From: Saccharobesus litoralis
GTDB lineage: Bacteria; Pseudomonadota; Gammaproteobacteria; Enterobacterales; Alteromonadaceae
Reading direction: 5' to 3'
Length of the DNA stretch: 64,000 nucleotides
NCBI RefSeq assembly: GCF_003063625.1
Contig: NZ_CP026604.1
Span: 868,001-932,000, forward strand
Below the pieces are notes generated by a model. That model was not told where the DNA came from. It searched no databases and saw only the letters and a program-made list of their open reading frames with translations. A program made the position numbers and the translations under genes. Below, one piece after another: positions 49,245 to 58,567 of this stretch (its first letter is position 1; every line of letters begins with the position of its first letter).

Positions 49245-50246
49245 CTAATTTTTAAGCAAATGCCAATGGCCATTTTTCTTTGCGCCAATTCGTTTTAGCA
49301 AATTGCAATCCTTTAAGATTTTAATTCTTCGTTCAATACTTCGAGCAGATTTCCCTGTTTTATCCGCAAGTTCGGTATTATTAATGTACGGGTTGTTTTC
49401 TATACAGGCTAATATCTGTTTATCTAAAGACGAAAGCTTTAAACCGACACTTAAACCGTCATTTAAACCGACACTATTGTCTGCGACAAGTGTACTTTCA
49501 TTGATGGCATCCAATATCATCTGCAACATAAATTCAATAAATGGTGATGAATCTGTCTGTGCAGTACTACGGCGAATCGCTAAATAATATTCCTCCTGAT
49601 GTTGATGTACTAAACTTTCAACTGGAATATTGATAAAAACTTTATGCCATTTAGACAACATCAAAGTTTGCCAAAGTCGCCCCATCCGACCATTACCGTC
49701 AGAAAAAGGGTGAATAAACTCAAACTCGTAGTGAAATACACAACTAGCGATAAGTGGATGAAGGTCGGTATTACCGACCCATTCCAACAATTCCTGCATT
49801 AATTTAGGTACGCGCTCTGCCTGAGGTGCCATATGAACCACCTGATCACCAGACATAACTCCAACACCACTTTTACGATAAACTCCAGCATCTTCAACTA
49901 AACCTTTCATTAATATTTGATGCGCCATTAGCAAGTCTTGAGTATTCCTAGGTTGCCAGTCATTGATGGTGTCATACGCTACGATAGCATTATGTGCTTC
50001 CTGCACTTCTTTAGGTGGTGCAATAACACGCTTACCATCAAGTATCGCGGTAATCTGATCTTCAGATAAGGTATTACCCTCGATAGCCAAAGATCCTTGA
50101 ACCGTACGCATGCGATTTACTTTACGTAGTCGGAGCAGTTTTTCTTGTTCAAACTCTACAGAGAGACGGCCAATCGACTCACTTATACTAGCAACCAAAT
50201 TTAAAGACTTATTGGAAATAGAAAACGGAGGAGAATAATTTGGCAT
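49245..50246 (-). CDS. Fic domain protein with autoinhibitory motif and winged helix
   Basis: A 333-residue Fic protein, a family that usually transfers AMP to target proteins. The catalytic motif is intact: HPFSDGNGRMGR, with His179. An N-terminal inhibitory motif S-x-x-x-E-G (SLAIEG, Ser52 and Glu56) marks it as class II, in which the Glu blocks ATP until displaced. The C-terminal 60 residues look like a winged helix-turn-helix (NNTELADKTGKSARSIERRI), suggesting DNA binding. The target is unknown. It lies in a short accessory island with a toxin-antitoxin pair. Confidence 0.9.
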   Translation of the reverse strand: MPNYSPPFSISNKSLNLVASISESIGRLSVEFEQEKLLRLRKVNRMRTVQGSLAIEGNTLSEDQITAILDGKRVIAPPKEVQEAHNAIVAYDTINDWQPRNTQDLLMAHQILMKGLVEDAGVYRKSGVGVMSGDQVVHMAPQAERVPKLMQELLEWVGNTDLHPLIASCVFHYEFEFIHPFSDGNGRMGRLWQTLMLSKWHKVFINIPVESLVHQHQEEYYLAIRRSTAQTDSSPFIEFMLQMILDAINESTLVADNSVGLNDGLSVGLKLSSLDKQILACIENNPYINNTELADKTGKSARSIERRIKILKDCNLLKRIGAKKNGHWHLLKN

Positions 50247-50262
50247 TAATCAGAGCCTTTGC

Positions 50263-50801
50263 TTACGTTAGGAAGCGCTTTATTGAGCTTTTTGAGTTCG
50301 CTCTGTATTTTAGAAGTAATGCTACTGTTATAGCGCCAATTCCGAATAAAACAAAAAATATCATTAATCCTGCTATTCTCTTTTTCCCATTCAGAACAAA
50401 GCTTTTAGGGTGATCGTAACTAAGAAACTCTTTACTGCCTATTTTGAGTTGCCAAATAGAACATGAATAACCTAGAGCATGAACACATTCCTTTGCTCAC
50501 TATCTATCAACACTTGAACCTTTAAATTCTTTCCATTCGCTGAATTTAGATATTGCTCAACAGAATGGTCTAGCTTACTCATTTTAAATATCAAGTATGG
50601 TTCAAAATTTACTAACTTAAAACTAAGTCCATTTGAATACCATTTAGTTTGTTCTAGTTTTCCTTCAACAATCGTCAATTCATCCCTACGTGGGACTTCT
50701 TTTCCTATGTTAAATAGATAATATCCAATTATTCCAGTGAATATAAATGCTATACCGATATATAACCATATAGTTAAATTAGAGCGTCGTTTTTCACCAA
50801 T
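50263..50801 (-). pseudogene. Frameshifted two-helix membrane protein gene
   Basis: Two reading frames on the minus strand join into one plausible protein. The first part follows the GNAT stop codon directly and reads SNLTIWLYIGIAFIFTGIIG (membrane helix) through KVQVLIDSEQRNVFML, ending at a TAG at 50474-50472. The frame shifted by one base continues GYSCSIWQLKIGSKEFLSYD and ends with a second membrane helix, RIAGLMIFFVLFGIGAITVA, and a stop at 50265-50263. There is also no normal start codon for the first helix. The family was not identified; the layout (helix, beta domain, helix) is that of small membrane proteins of unknown role. A sequencing error at the shift is possible. Confidence 0.6.
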
Positions 50802-51299
50802 TTAGGCTATAGACACTTTTATATCACAAATTCTAGCCATCAGTGTCATTGGAGAAAACGGCGATTCAACAAAGCCAAAGCGTTGATAAAACTGCTTAGC
50901 TGATGCGTCAATTGCATGGACCAAAATACCCGCACCACCGATAACGTCCATAGCATGAACCGAGCGAAGGACACAATCTTTAAGCAAGCCAGCACCAATT
51001 CCATATCCTTGATAATCAGAGTGAACACCAAGTCGCGCAAGTACAACCATAGGTATCGGGTTTGGGCTATTCCTTCTCAGCGGGCTTATTGCATCTTCTC
51101 GCCGCACTGAGCCCATCGCTATTGCGTAATAACCAATGACTTGATGATTTTCATCAGCTACAACATAAACTTTTGTGTGATTGCGTTTTTGGCTCTTATA
51201 CGCTTTTTTAGTTAACCACTCATCAAGGTCACGATTACCGCAGTTAAAGTAACCAAGATTATGTTGTTCAGATAGTAATCTGGGAGCTGTTATTCCCAC
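50802..51299 (-). CDS. GNAT acetyltransferase toxin
   Basis: A 165-residue GCN5-related acetyltransferase of the toxin type that pairs with DUF1778 antitoxins (TacT/AtaT-like); known members acetylate aminoacyl-tRNA and block translation. The acetyl-CoA site is visible as LARLGVHSDYQGYGIGAGLL. The start overlaps the end of the antitoxin gene by 10 bases, the usual translational coupling for such pairs. The next gene downstream is broken and begins directly at the toxin stop codon. Confidence 0.88.
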   Translation of the reverse strand: MGITAPRLLSEQHNLGYFNCGNRDLDEWLTKKAYKSQKRNHTKVYVVADENHQVIGYYAIAMGSVRREDAISPLRRNSPNPIPMVVLARLGVHSDYQGYGIGAGLLKDCVLRSVHAMDVIGGAGILVHAIDASAKQFYQRFGFVESPFSPMTLMARICDIKVSIA

Positions 51300-51556
51300 G
51301 GAGCCTTCCTACTCAGTAAATCTGCCATCCCTTCGTTTCTAGTTGGTGTAGCATCCAACGCTTGCTCAAATGCTGCAAAGGCTTGTTCATCCAGCGTAAA
51401 ATCTTTTTGGTTAGCTAAGACTTCGTAAGCCTCTGCTAGTGCAGCTTGTTGGATAAATACCGTTCTATCAACTTTTAATATACTCGCCGCGGCATCCAAT
51501 ATATTACGAACAGAAGGCTCTACACGCATATTAATGGGGGCTGTTTTAGTCGCCAT
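51290..51556 (-). CDS. DUF1778 antitoxin
   Basis: An 88-residue ribbon-helix-helix antitoxin (TacA-like) that should neutralise the overlapping GNAT toxin and repress the shared promoter. The DNA-binding N-terminus reads INMRVEPSVRNILDAAASIL; the C-terminal part (DEQAFAAFEQALDATPTRN) is the predicted toxin-wrapping tail. Length and gene order, antitoxin first, are typical of the family. Confidence 0.9.
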   Translation of the reverse strand: MATKTAPINMRVEPSVRNILDAAASILKVDRTVFIQQAALAEAYEVLANQKDFTLDEQAFAAFEQALDATPTRNEGMADLLSRKAPWE

Positions 51557-52012
51557 TAGCTTATTCCTGTATATTTATTAACTACACAATTATAGTATAG
51601 CTATTAGATACACACAAACAATAGTTGGTTAATTTTACACCTGCTAACACAAGGTTTATCGATATAAAATCGACCCTACAATTGCGTATATCTCAATGCG
51701 AATATTTATCGTAGAGCTGGTTTTACACCTGCTAACACAAGATTTATCGATATAAAATCGATCTTACAACTGGCCATCTATTAGTCGCTTTCCCGCCGAA
51801 ATACCAGTGTAATTACAATTTATGTTAATAAATTGCTATACAACCGCTAAAACATGTTTATAATTTGAATATTGGCCTTACCATCTTACAATCATACTTG
51901 GTTATCAAGATATGCAGGCAGGTATTAGCATTATTGAATTTGCGGTCTAGGATTAGATCTATATTTAGTAATCTTTAAGTTTCACAAGTAATTAAACGTA
52001 GTAGGACAAAAC
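51557..52012. other. Intergenic region with two direct repeats
   Basis: Divergent gap between the antitoxin and GH88 genes. It contains two 52-base direct repeats (listed separately). A promoter for GH88 presumably lies in the final 150 bases, but no clear -35/-10 pair was identified. Confidence 0.5.
51633..51772 (-). repeat. Two direct copies of a 52-base hairpin repeat
   Basis: Copies at 51633-51684 and 51721-51772 (period 88) share TTTTACACCTGCTAACACAA, then a hairpin around ATCGATATAAAATCGA. Outer stem bases differ together: GGTTT pairs with a GACC side in copy 1, and GATTT with a GATC side in copy 2. Read on the minus strand the unit resembles family B (TAGG-TCGA-TTTAT-TCGA). Confidence 0.8.
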
Positions 52013-53716
52013 ATGAAAAAAAGTGTTTATTTAAGCGCCCTAATCACCAGTTGCCTAGCCGTTATTGGATGCTCAAAACAAACCGAGGTGAATGTTCCTC
52101 AGCAAGCTTCAGAAGTTGCTAAAACTGTCGCTAGTTCAAATAAGTCATCGCCCGTCTTCTCCGTTGATGCCGCCAAAGAAAACTTAACCTTTGCTAAAGA
52201 TCAATATTTAAAACTATTAGATCACGCATTAAATGAGCGTCATTTACACCCTAAACCCGCCTGTATAGAAGATAAAACCATGATTTGTGTGCCGCGCTCA
52301 GAAGAACATGGCGGTATTTTTATGGAAGAAAAAGCAAAATGGACCAATGGCTTTTTCCCAGGCGCGATATGGAAAATTTTATCCGCTAAACAACATATCA
52401 ACTGGGCAAATAATCAAGAACAAACCTTATTCGATGGGGCAAAATATTATCAACAAACCTTATTTTCAGAAGCTAAGCGTGGTTCAACTCACGATTTAGG
52501 CTTTATTTTGTACGACTCATTTGGCGAAGCATTAAATTATGATGGATTGGATGATGCAAACCGCAAAGCCTATGTAGAGGCGTTAGAAACTGGCCGAGCC
52601 ACTTTAGCTACTCGTTATCGTGACGAGAAAGGCTTAATTCGTTCTTGGGACTGGATCCCTCGCATGCGAATTAAAACCATTGAGAATGGCGAAAAGGCCA
52701 TTGATATGTACACCCTATCAAACCCATGGACCTATCCCGTCATTGTCGACAATATGATGAACTTAGAGTTCTTATTTGCCAGTGACAGTAAGCGATACCA
52801 TGAAATAGCCTTTAATCATGCTAAACATACCAGTATCAACCATTACTTTTATGATGAATCTGACACAAATAAGCAATATCCATTGTCTTATCATGTTTTC
52901 GATTACGGGGCACACAAGCCAGGTAACTGGCAAGGTATAGGTAATGTATCCGCTTGGGCGCGTGGTCAAGGTTGGTCTTTGTATGGTTTTGTTACCGTGG
53001 TTGAAGCAATGCAAAAAGCCAATATTGATTTAGCAAACTACCCAGATTTTCACGCGCATTTACAAAGAGTATTTGGCAGTGTAGAGCATCTTTTGCAAGA
53101 CGGTTACGTACCTTATTGGGACTTTTTCGCAGCGCGTGACAACGCTTATGAAATCGCAGAAAACATTTCATCAGATACTACCGTATTCCACGGTGTGTTA
53201 GCGCTATGCGGTAATTCGATTGAAGACTTTATCAAGCCATACGAGGGTTATCGCCCGATGACATTAAATGCATCTATGTTATCAGATGAATCTTTAGCAA
53301 GATTAAAAGGTAAAGAAAGCTGGTATGGCGAGCCGGTAATACAAGGTGATAAATTATTACCTTGTGGCACCAAACCTTACCCTAAGTCACATAAAAAGAT
53401 CCCAAGAGATACATCAGCCGCTGCAATTTATGCTGCCGCTATGTACCGCTATGCAACCTTCACTAAAAACCAAGATGAGAAAAAACGCTACAGCGAGTTA
53501 GCCGATAAAATCATGGCAGAATTATCAACTCACTATCGTACCGATCGCAGTAAAAATGGTCGCCCAAACAGCTATGATTTCGGCTTTGTTTTAGCGGAAG
53601 CAACTGGCGATATGGGTAATGGTGGCGAAATTGACACGCCAATTATCTATGGTGATTTTTACTTTATAGAAGCCAATGTCAGAAAGATTGAATTTCAGAA
53701 CAGTTTAAAGCAATAA
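52013..53716 (+). CDS. GH88-type unsaturated glucuronyl hydrolase with an insertion
   Basis: A lipoprotein (LAVIGC, Cys20) of 567 residues in GH88, which hydrates the 4,5-double bond of unsaturated uronic acids left by polysaccharide lyases. The two catalytic Asp positions are kept: Asp161 in STHDLGFIL and Asp246 in DNMMNLEFLF. The barrel signatures WTNGFFPGAIW, WARGQGWSLYGF, DTSAAAIYAAAMY and IIYGDFYFIEA are also present. Typical members have about 400 residues; part of the excess is a block of roughly 80 residues (about 383-463, with Cys399 and Cys451) between the PYWDFFA and DTSAAAI motifs. It implies a uronic-acid-containing substrate for this cluster. Confidence 0.88.
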   Translation: MKKSVYLSALITSCLAVIGCSKQTEVNVPQQASEVAKTVASSNKSSPVFSVDAAKENLTFAKDQYLKLLDHALNERHLHPKPACIEDKTMICVPRSEEHGGIFMEEKAKWTNGFFPGAIWKILSAKQHINWANNQEQTLFDGAKYYQQTLFSEAKRGSTHDLGFILYDSFGEALNYDGLDDANRKAYVEALETGRATLATRYRDEKGLIRSWDWIPRMRIKTIENGEKAIDMYTLSNPWTYPVIVDNMMNLEFLFASDSKRYHEIAFNHAKHTSINHYFYDESDTNKQYPLSYHVFDYGAHKPGNWQGIGNVSAWARGQGWSLYGFVTVVEAMQKANIDLANYPDFHAHLQRVFGSVEHLLQDGYVPYWDFFAARDNAYEIAENISSDTTVFHGVLALCGNSIEDFIKPYEGYRPMTLNASMLSDESLARLKGKESWYGEPVIQGDKLLPCGTKPYPKSHKKIPRDTSAAAIYAAAMYRYATFTKNQDEKKRYSELADKIMAELSTHYRTDRSKNGRPNSYDFGFVLAEATGDMGNGGEIDTPIIYGDFYFIEANVRKIEFQNSLKQ

Positions 53717-53742
53717 TCAATATAAACATTTAATTCAACAAA

Positions 53743-53766
53743 CCGGTGGCGATTAAACGCCACCGG
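53743..53766. terminator. Stem-loop between convergent GH88 and GH27 genes
   Basis: CCGGTGGCG, ATTAAA, CGCCACCGG: a perfect 9-bp stem located between the two stops. No clean T run, so termination strength is uncertain. Confidence 0.5.
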
Positions 53767-53836
53767 AATATTATTTATAAATGCTAAACAATTAAGTTAA
53801 CCTGAATTGAGTTTTTCAATATTCTAAAGACACTCT

Positions 53837-55051
53837 TTATTGTTTGATTAGTCTAATAACTAAAGTTTCTCTCGGTTTTAAAACCCGCTTAACCGTATCA
53901 CCTGTTTTACCAATAATTTTATTCGACCAAAGGTCTTGCATAATAAAAGGATGATCAAAGGTGTAACTTTTCCAACCATTAGGATCATCAACATCAAATA
54001 CATTCAACCCAGTAAAATCCCAAGAGAGTGAATAAGGTTCTTTGCTGCGATTCATGAATGCCAATGCATAATCACCGTTATGCAAAGGTTTGAACCACAC
54101 TTCAAAATCACCATAGTCCCGCCATGGAATAGCGGCTATCCCTAACGGGTCTTGGTTTAACGCAATAATATTTTTATTAGTTAAAATTGCCCGCGTTTTT
54201 TCATCCATGTTACTTAAATCATTTCCGGTTATTAATGGTGATGCCAACATACTCCACATACTAAAATGCGTTTTATTCTCTTCGTAAGTCAATACGCCAT
54301 TGCCAACCTCTAGCATGTCCATATCATTCCATTGACCAGGCCGGACAAACTTTCGTATGTTACGTTGCTGGTCCAGAATAGATAACACTCCGAATCCCCA
54401 ACCATTATTTACACAGTCAAAACAGTTAATTATGTCACCCGTAGTACGCCACATATGCCCTACATTTTGAGCCCATGTCCAAGGTTCACTCTCTCCCCAT
54501 TCACACAGGCTAAACAAAATAGGGCGCCCCGCTTTTTCTAATGCTTGACTCATAGTAGTGTAAGAAGGCTCAGCCAATTGTTTACCATGATGACACCAAT
54601 CATATTTAAGAAAATCGACTCCCCATTCGGCATAAGTTTTAGCATCCATAAATTCATAGCCTCGACTACCTGGCCGTCCTGCACAGGTTTTTGTGCCCGC
54701 ATCTGAATACAAACCAAACTTTAATCCTTTAGAATGAACATAATCTGCTAATGCTTTAATTCCTGACGGAAATTTTGATTTATCAGCCAGAATACGCCCG
54801 TCTTCGTCACGACCATTTTGCCAACAATCATCAATGACAATATATTCATAACCAGCCTCTTTCATACCTGAACTAACCATGGCATCGGCTTGTTTCCTAA
54901 TAATGGTTTCGTTAATACCCTCACAATGGTATTTATTCCAGCTGTTCCACCCCATAGGAGGCGTTTTACCTAGTTCTGGAAATTTTTCTGCTGTGGCTAT
55001 GACTGGCATAGTAATAACTAGCAAGGTTAGCGCTTTTATTGTTTTTCTCAT
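53837..55051 (-). CDS. GH27 alpha-galactosidase
   Basis: Secreted retaining alpha-galactosidase, 404 residues with a signal peptide (LLVITMPVIATA). Family motifs are complete: PPMGWNSWNKYHCEG, IVIDDCWQ, nucleophile Asp151 in LKYDWC, and acid/base Asp206 in WRTTGDI. GH27 also includes N-acetylgalactosaminidases and beta-L-arabinopyranosidases; alpha-galactosidase is the most likely activity. A second alpha-galactosidase-type gene (GH97) lies 12 bases upstream in the same orientation, so the two are co-transcribed and probably act on the same side-chain. Confidence 0.92.
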   Translation of the reverse strand: MRKTIKALTLLVITMPVIATAEKFPELGKTPPMGWNSWNKYHCEGINETIIRKQADAMVSSGMKEAGYEYIVIDDCWQNGRDEDGRILADKSKFPSGIKALADYVHSKGLKFGLYSDAGTKTCAGRPGSRGYEFMDAKTYAEWGVDFLKYDWCHHGKQLAEPSYTTMSQALEKAGRPILFSLCEWGESEPWTWAQNVGHMWRTTGDIINCFDCVNNGWGFGVLSILDQQRNIRKFVRPGQWNDMDMLEVGNGVLTYEENKTHFSMWSMLASPLITGNDLSNMDEKTRAILTNKNIIALNQDPLGIAAIPWRDYGDFEVWFKPLHNGDYALAFMNRSKEPYSLSWDFTGLNVFDVDDPNGWKSYTFDHPFIMQDLWSNKIIGKTGDTVKRVLKPRETLVIRLIKQ

Positions 55052-55063
55052 TATTTAATTACC

Positions 55064-56971
55064 TTATTCTATGGGTGTTAGCTTAGCAACGTAGCCACCT
55101 GCGACGGCAACGTTAAATTGAATAACATCATGGCTATTTAGAATTTTTTGCTGTTTTTGCAGGGTGTTTTTTGTTGTGCCATCTTGATATATCAAAGCTT
55201 GAATTTGGTCTGCTATAAGGATGTCACTTAACTTAATATTTATTGAAGTCACGTGCTCTCCCGATAGCACCGCCAAATACCAAATTTTTCCTTTTCGCTT
55301 GGCCATAACTACACTTTTACCTATTTCGCTTCCCTCTAACACCCTAGTTTCATCCCATGTTGTAGGTAGGCTCTTTAACAATTGAGCTTCAGGCTGCGCT
55401 AGCAATTGCTTAGGATGAACAGCAAACGCATTCATCGGTGAATTAAAAACTATACTAGTTGCTAATTGATGGGCTCGACTTCCCGCTATAGGATGGGCGC
55501 GTCCAAGTACAGGGGTATAATCGCCATGTCCCACGACATAACGAGTGAAAGGTAAAATAGTATTCAGTTGAAAGAGTTTTTCTTGTTTCCAAACAAACTC
55601 CATACCGCGAACGGCTTCACGAGTTAGCTCATTTGGGTATGTACGATCTAAACCTGTTGGTAAATTGGAACCATGAAAATTAATGACAAATTGATAGTCT
55701 GCCGCATGGTCTAATATCGCTTTGTAAATATTAACCCTCTGTAATGTATCTTCGTTGACAAAATCAACTTTAAACCCTGCTACTCCAGCCTTACGAGCCT
55801 GTTTAAATAACTTATCTCGTTGTTCAAAATCTAAAATTCCCGAAATGGTTGGTAAAGGGCCAAACTTTTTTTGTTGCCAATGAGCACTATAATCGCCCGT
55901 TGGCTTCCATAGAATAATACCAACTCCAACCTGCTTACCAAGCTCACACAAAGTTGTTATTTTTTGCCACTTATCTTGCCAATGCTCCCAGCCATCATCA
56001 ATTATCAAGTATTCCCAGCCTAACTTTGCGACATGATTAATATGCTCTCGCATGTTGGCAAAATTTTGACCTTTAAAACCACCTGTGATCCAAGACCAGC
56101 CAGAACGACCTGGCTTAATCCAATTGGCATTTTTAAATTGAGGTTTCTCAGGGTCAGCAAGTTCATACACTAAACTATTGTTCACTAGCTGATTTAAAGT
56201 TTTGCTCACCATAATTACCCGCCAAGGACTGGCTTTTTCATCATTGATAATTACTGAGATGGGCTCCTTTTTTCCAACAAATTGCGTGACTAATGTCGAA
56301 TGGTTACGCTTTACTAAATGGACGGCATGATAGTTGTGATGCTTAGCTTGCGTGAGTAATACATAATGCCCCTGTGTTTTAGCAACAACAGGGTAAGTCA
56401 TTGTCTGACTTAATTTAATTTGAGATAGTTGCTGATATTGCCAATCGGCTTCATAGTCATTGGCATACCAAATTTTGCTATTTGCCGACAAATTAAACTC
56501 AGTTTGTTCATTATGTACAGGCCATATCGAAGCATCAGATGGCGCACCTACATATCGAAAAGCCACGCCCCTCTCTGACAAACTAACATCTAAAAATAAT
56601 GACGGTGAATTAAATGCTTTGCCGTGCATGTCAACAAGTCCAAGTTGATATCGAACCTGCAGGCGTTGACTATTCACTTGCGCATAATTTCCGGCGATTG
56701 TGAAATTGTCCTGAATCTGCTTTTGCTCAACTTTAAGTATCTCTTTAACACGTAAAGGTTGACCATCTATTGTTATAGCTAAATTTGAAGGAGAAACTAA
56801 AGGCTCTCCGGTAGCTAAATTCAATTTGTATTTAAGTTCATTCATCTCACTTATGAATAACTCAAAAGAAATATCGGCATACTGCAACTTCTGAGTTTTT
56901 TGATAATTTGGTAACAATTGACAACCAATTAACAGCCAAGCCATAACACTTACATACAAAATACGAAACAT
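55064..56971 (-). CDS. GH97 alpha-galactosidase-type lipoprotein
   Basis: A 635-residue lipoprotein (WLLIGC) from the ATG giving MFRILYVSVM; a longer in-frame start adds 15 residues without a ribosome site. It has the GH97 N-terminal super-sandwich and barrel: IIDDGWEHW, GFKVDFVNEDT, NFHGSNLPTGLDRTYPNELT. Asp rather than Gly/Glu in KVDF is the pattern of retaining GH97 alpha-galactosidases, as opposed to inverting SusB-type alpha-glucosidases. The function matches the GH27 gene downstream. It is divergent from the GH32 gene across a 111-base gap. Confidence 0.87.
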   Translation of the reverse strand: MFRILYVSVMAWLLIGCQLLPNYQKTQKLQYADISFELFISEMNELKYKLNLATGEPLVSPSNLAITIDGQPLRVKEILKVEQKQIQDNFTIAGNYAQVNSQRLQVRYQLGLVDMHGKAFNSPSLFLDVSLSERGVAFRYVGAPSDASIWPVHNEQTEFNLSANSKIWYANDYEADWQYQQLSQIKLSQTMTYPVVAKTQGHYVLLTQAKHHNYHAVHLVKRNHSTLVTQFVGKKEPISVIINDEKASPWRVIMVSKTLNQLVNNSLVYELADPEKPQFKNANWIKPGRSGWSWITGGFKGQNFANMREHINHVAKLGWEYLIIDDGWEHWQDKWQKITTLCELGKQVGVGIILWKPTGDYSAHWQQKKFGPLPTISGILDFEQRDKLFKQARKAGVAGFKVDFVNEDTLQRVNIYKAILDHAADYQFVINFHGSNLPTGLDRTYPNELTREAVRGMEFVWKQEKLFQLNTILPFTRYVVGHGDYTPVLGRAHPIAGSRAHQLATSIVFNSPMNAFAVHPKQLLAQPEAQLLKSLPTTWDETRVLEGSEIGKSVVMAKRKGKIWYLAVLSGEHVTSINIKLSDILIADQIQALIYQDGTTKNTLQKQQKILNSHDVIQFNVAVAGGYVAKLTPIE

Positions 56972-57082
56972 TTCACACCATATTAAATCCACACAAATAT
57001 GCGCATAAAATAACATTTACTTTTTAAATGTAAACAATTAACTTAAATGTAACAATAAAAATAAAAACCCTACAGAACAAAT

Positions 57083-58567
57083 ATGTCAATTAAATACAAA
57101 GACAAATCAAATAAGTTAGTGCTTACATACATATTGATTATTTTATCAACATGCTTCAAAGCACATTGCAAACAAAATAAAAAATTTATATACAAAACAG
57201 TAGATACAACATCTGACAGTATTTACACAAAAAGTAAATTTACAGAACCTTATCGAAATCAAGTGCACTTTTCTTCTCATGCTGGTTGGATAAATGACAT
57301 AAACGGCGTATTCCATTACCAAGGAACATATCATTTGATGTTTCAACACTACCCATATAAAAATGAATGGGACAATATGCATTGGGGTTATGCCACCAGC
57401 TCAGATCTTTTGCATTGGCAACAACATAATCCAGCATTGGTACCAGGAGAAAATGCGAAAGGTATGGCCTACTCAGGAACAGCCTTTATCGATCACAATA
57501 ATACGTTAGGCAAACAAACTGGAATCAATGCGACGTTGGTACTGGCTTATACAGACACTCAATTAGGACAAGCCTTAGCATATAGCACAGATAAAGGTCG
57601 CACTTGGCAAGCTCATGAAGCTAATCCGATTCTAGCCCCTGATCCAACGAGTAAAAAAATAGAATCACGACGCGATCCAAAAGTATTTTGGTTTGAGCCT
57701 GACCAAAAATGGATAATGGTTGTATTTGAAGAAAAAAAAGGAATGCTTTTTTACTCCTCAAAAAATCTGCTCAACTGGACTTATCACAGTACTTTCAAAG
57801 CCAATGGTTTTTGGGAGTGTCCAGATATGTTTGAAATAACAATAACTGGAACAACACAGAAAAAATGGGTACTGATGGCACCAATTGGCCGTTATGAATA
57901 TGGTGAATTTGATGGCGAAAAGTTTACTGCTGAAAGTAATAACCTATCTGTCTTCAAAGGAGTTGATTTATATGGTGGTCAAAGTTTTTACGATTCTAGA
58001 TCAGATAAAAGAATCCAATTCGTTTGGCTAGGTATGTGGAACCGTGAGCCTGTTAAATCAATATGGCATCACGCTGTCAGCTTTCCTGTTGAGTTACGCT
58101 TAGAGCATATAAACAAAGCATTACATTTAACACGGTCACCCATTCCAGAAATTACATCCTTGTATCAAGACAAAACACAAATAAGTAACATTACAATTGA
58201 TAACAGTAATAATCCATTGGCTCACATACGAAGCAATGTGTTTGATATGCAAATCAAATTAAATTTAAAAGGAACCAAGGCCCAAAAGTTTTGGATAAAA
58301 ATTGCTGATAAAACTCTTACTTACGACCTTACGAACCAAACATTCAACGATATTAAAGTAGCCGCAGTGGGAGACGAACTCGATATTCGATTAATTGTAG
58401 ACCAAGGAGCTATCGAAGCATTTATCAATAAAGGCGTATTATCTTGGGCTGAAGAGTTTGCATTTCCAACTGATGACAGCAGTATTGCCATAAGCGCGGA
58501 TAAACCAATTAAAATAAATACTGTAACCGTTCATCCACTGCGTTCTGTTTGGCAACGGCAACGTTAA
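57083..58567 (+). CDS. GH32 family exported beta-fructosidase-like enzyme
   Basis: A 494-residue exported protein with a hydrophobic start (YILIILSTC). The GH32 triad is present: nucleophile Asp72 in WINDINGVFHY (usual form WMNDPNG), transition-state Asp in SRRDPKVFW and acid/base Glu in FWECPDMFE. A C-terminal beta-sandwich domain follows. Expected activity is exo-hydrolysis of beta-fructosyl bonds in sucrose, levan or inulin. This is unusual among enzymes for galactosyl, rhamnosyl and uronic residues; together with two alpha-galactosidases it could process raffinose-type sugars. The Pro-to-Ile change in the NDPNG motif is noted. Confidence 0.9.
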   Translation: MSIKYKDKSNKLVLTYILIILSTCFKAHCKQNKKFIYKTVDTTSDSIYTKSKFTEPYRNQVHFSSHAGWINDINGVFHYQGTYHLMFQHYPYKNEWDNMHWGYATSSDLLHWQQHNPALVPGENAKGMAYSGTAFIDHNNTLGKQTGINATLVLAYTDTQLGQALAYSTDKGRTWQAHEANPILAPDPTSKKIESRRDPKVFWFEPDQKWIMVVFEEKKGMLFYSSKNLLNWTYHSTFKANGFWECPDMFEITITGTTQKKWVLMAPIGRYEYGEFDGEKFTAESNNLSVFKGVDLYGGQSFYDSRSDKRIQFVWLGMWNREPVKSIWHHAVSFPVELRLEHINKALHLTRSPIPEITSLYQDKTQISNITIDNSNNPLAHIRSNVFDMQIKLNLKGTKAQKFWIKIADKTLTYDLTNQTFNDIKVAAVGDELDIRLIVDQGAIEAFINKGVLSWAEEFAFPTDDSSIAISADKPIKINTVTVHPLRSVWQRQR

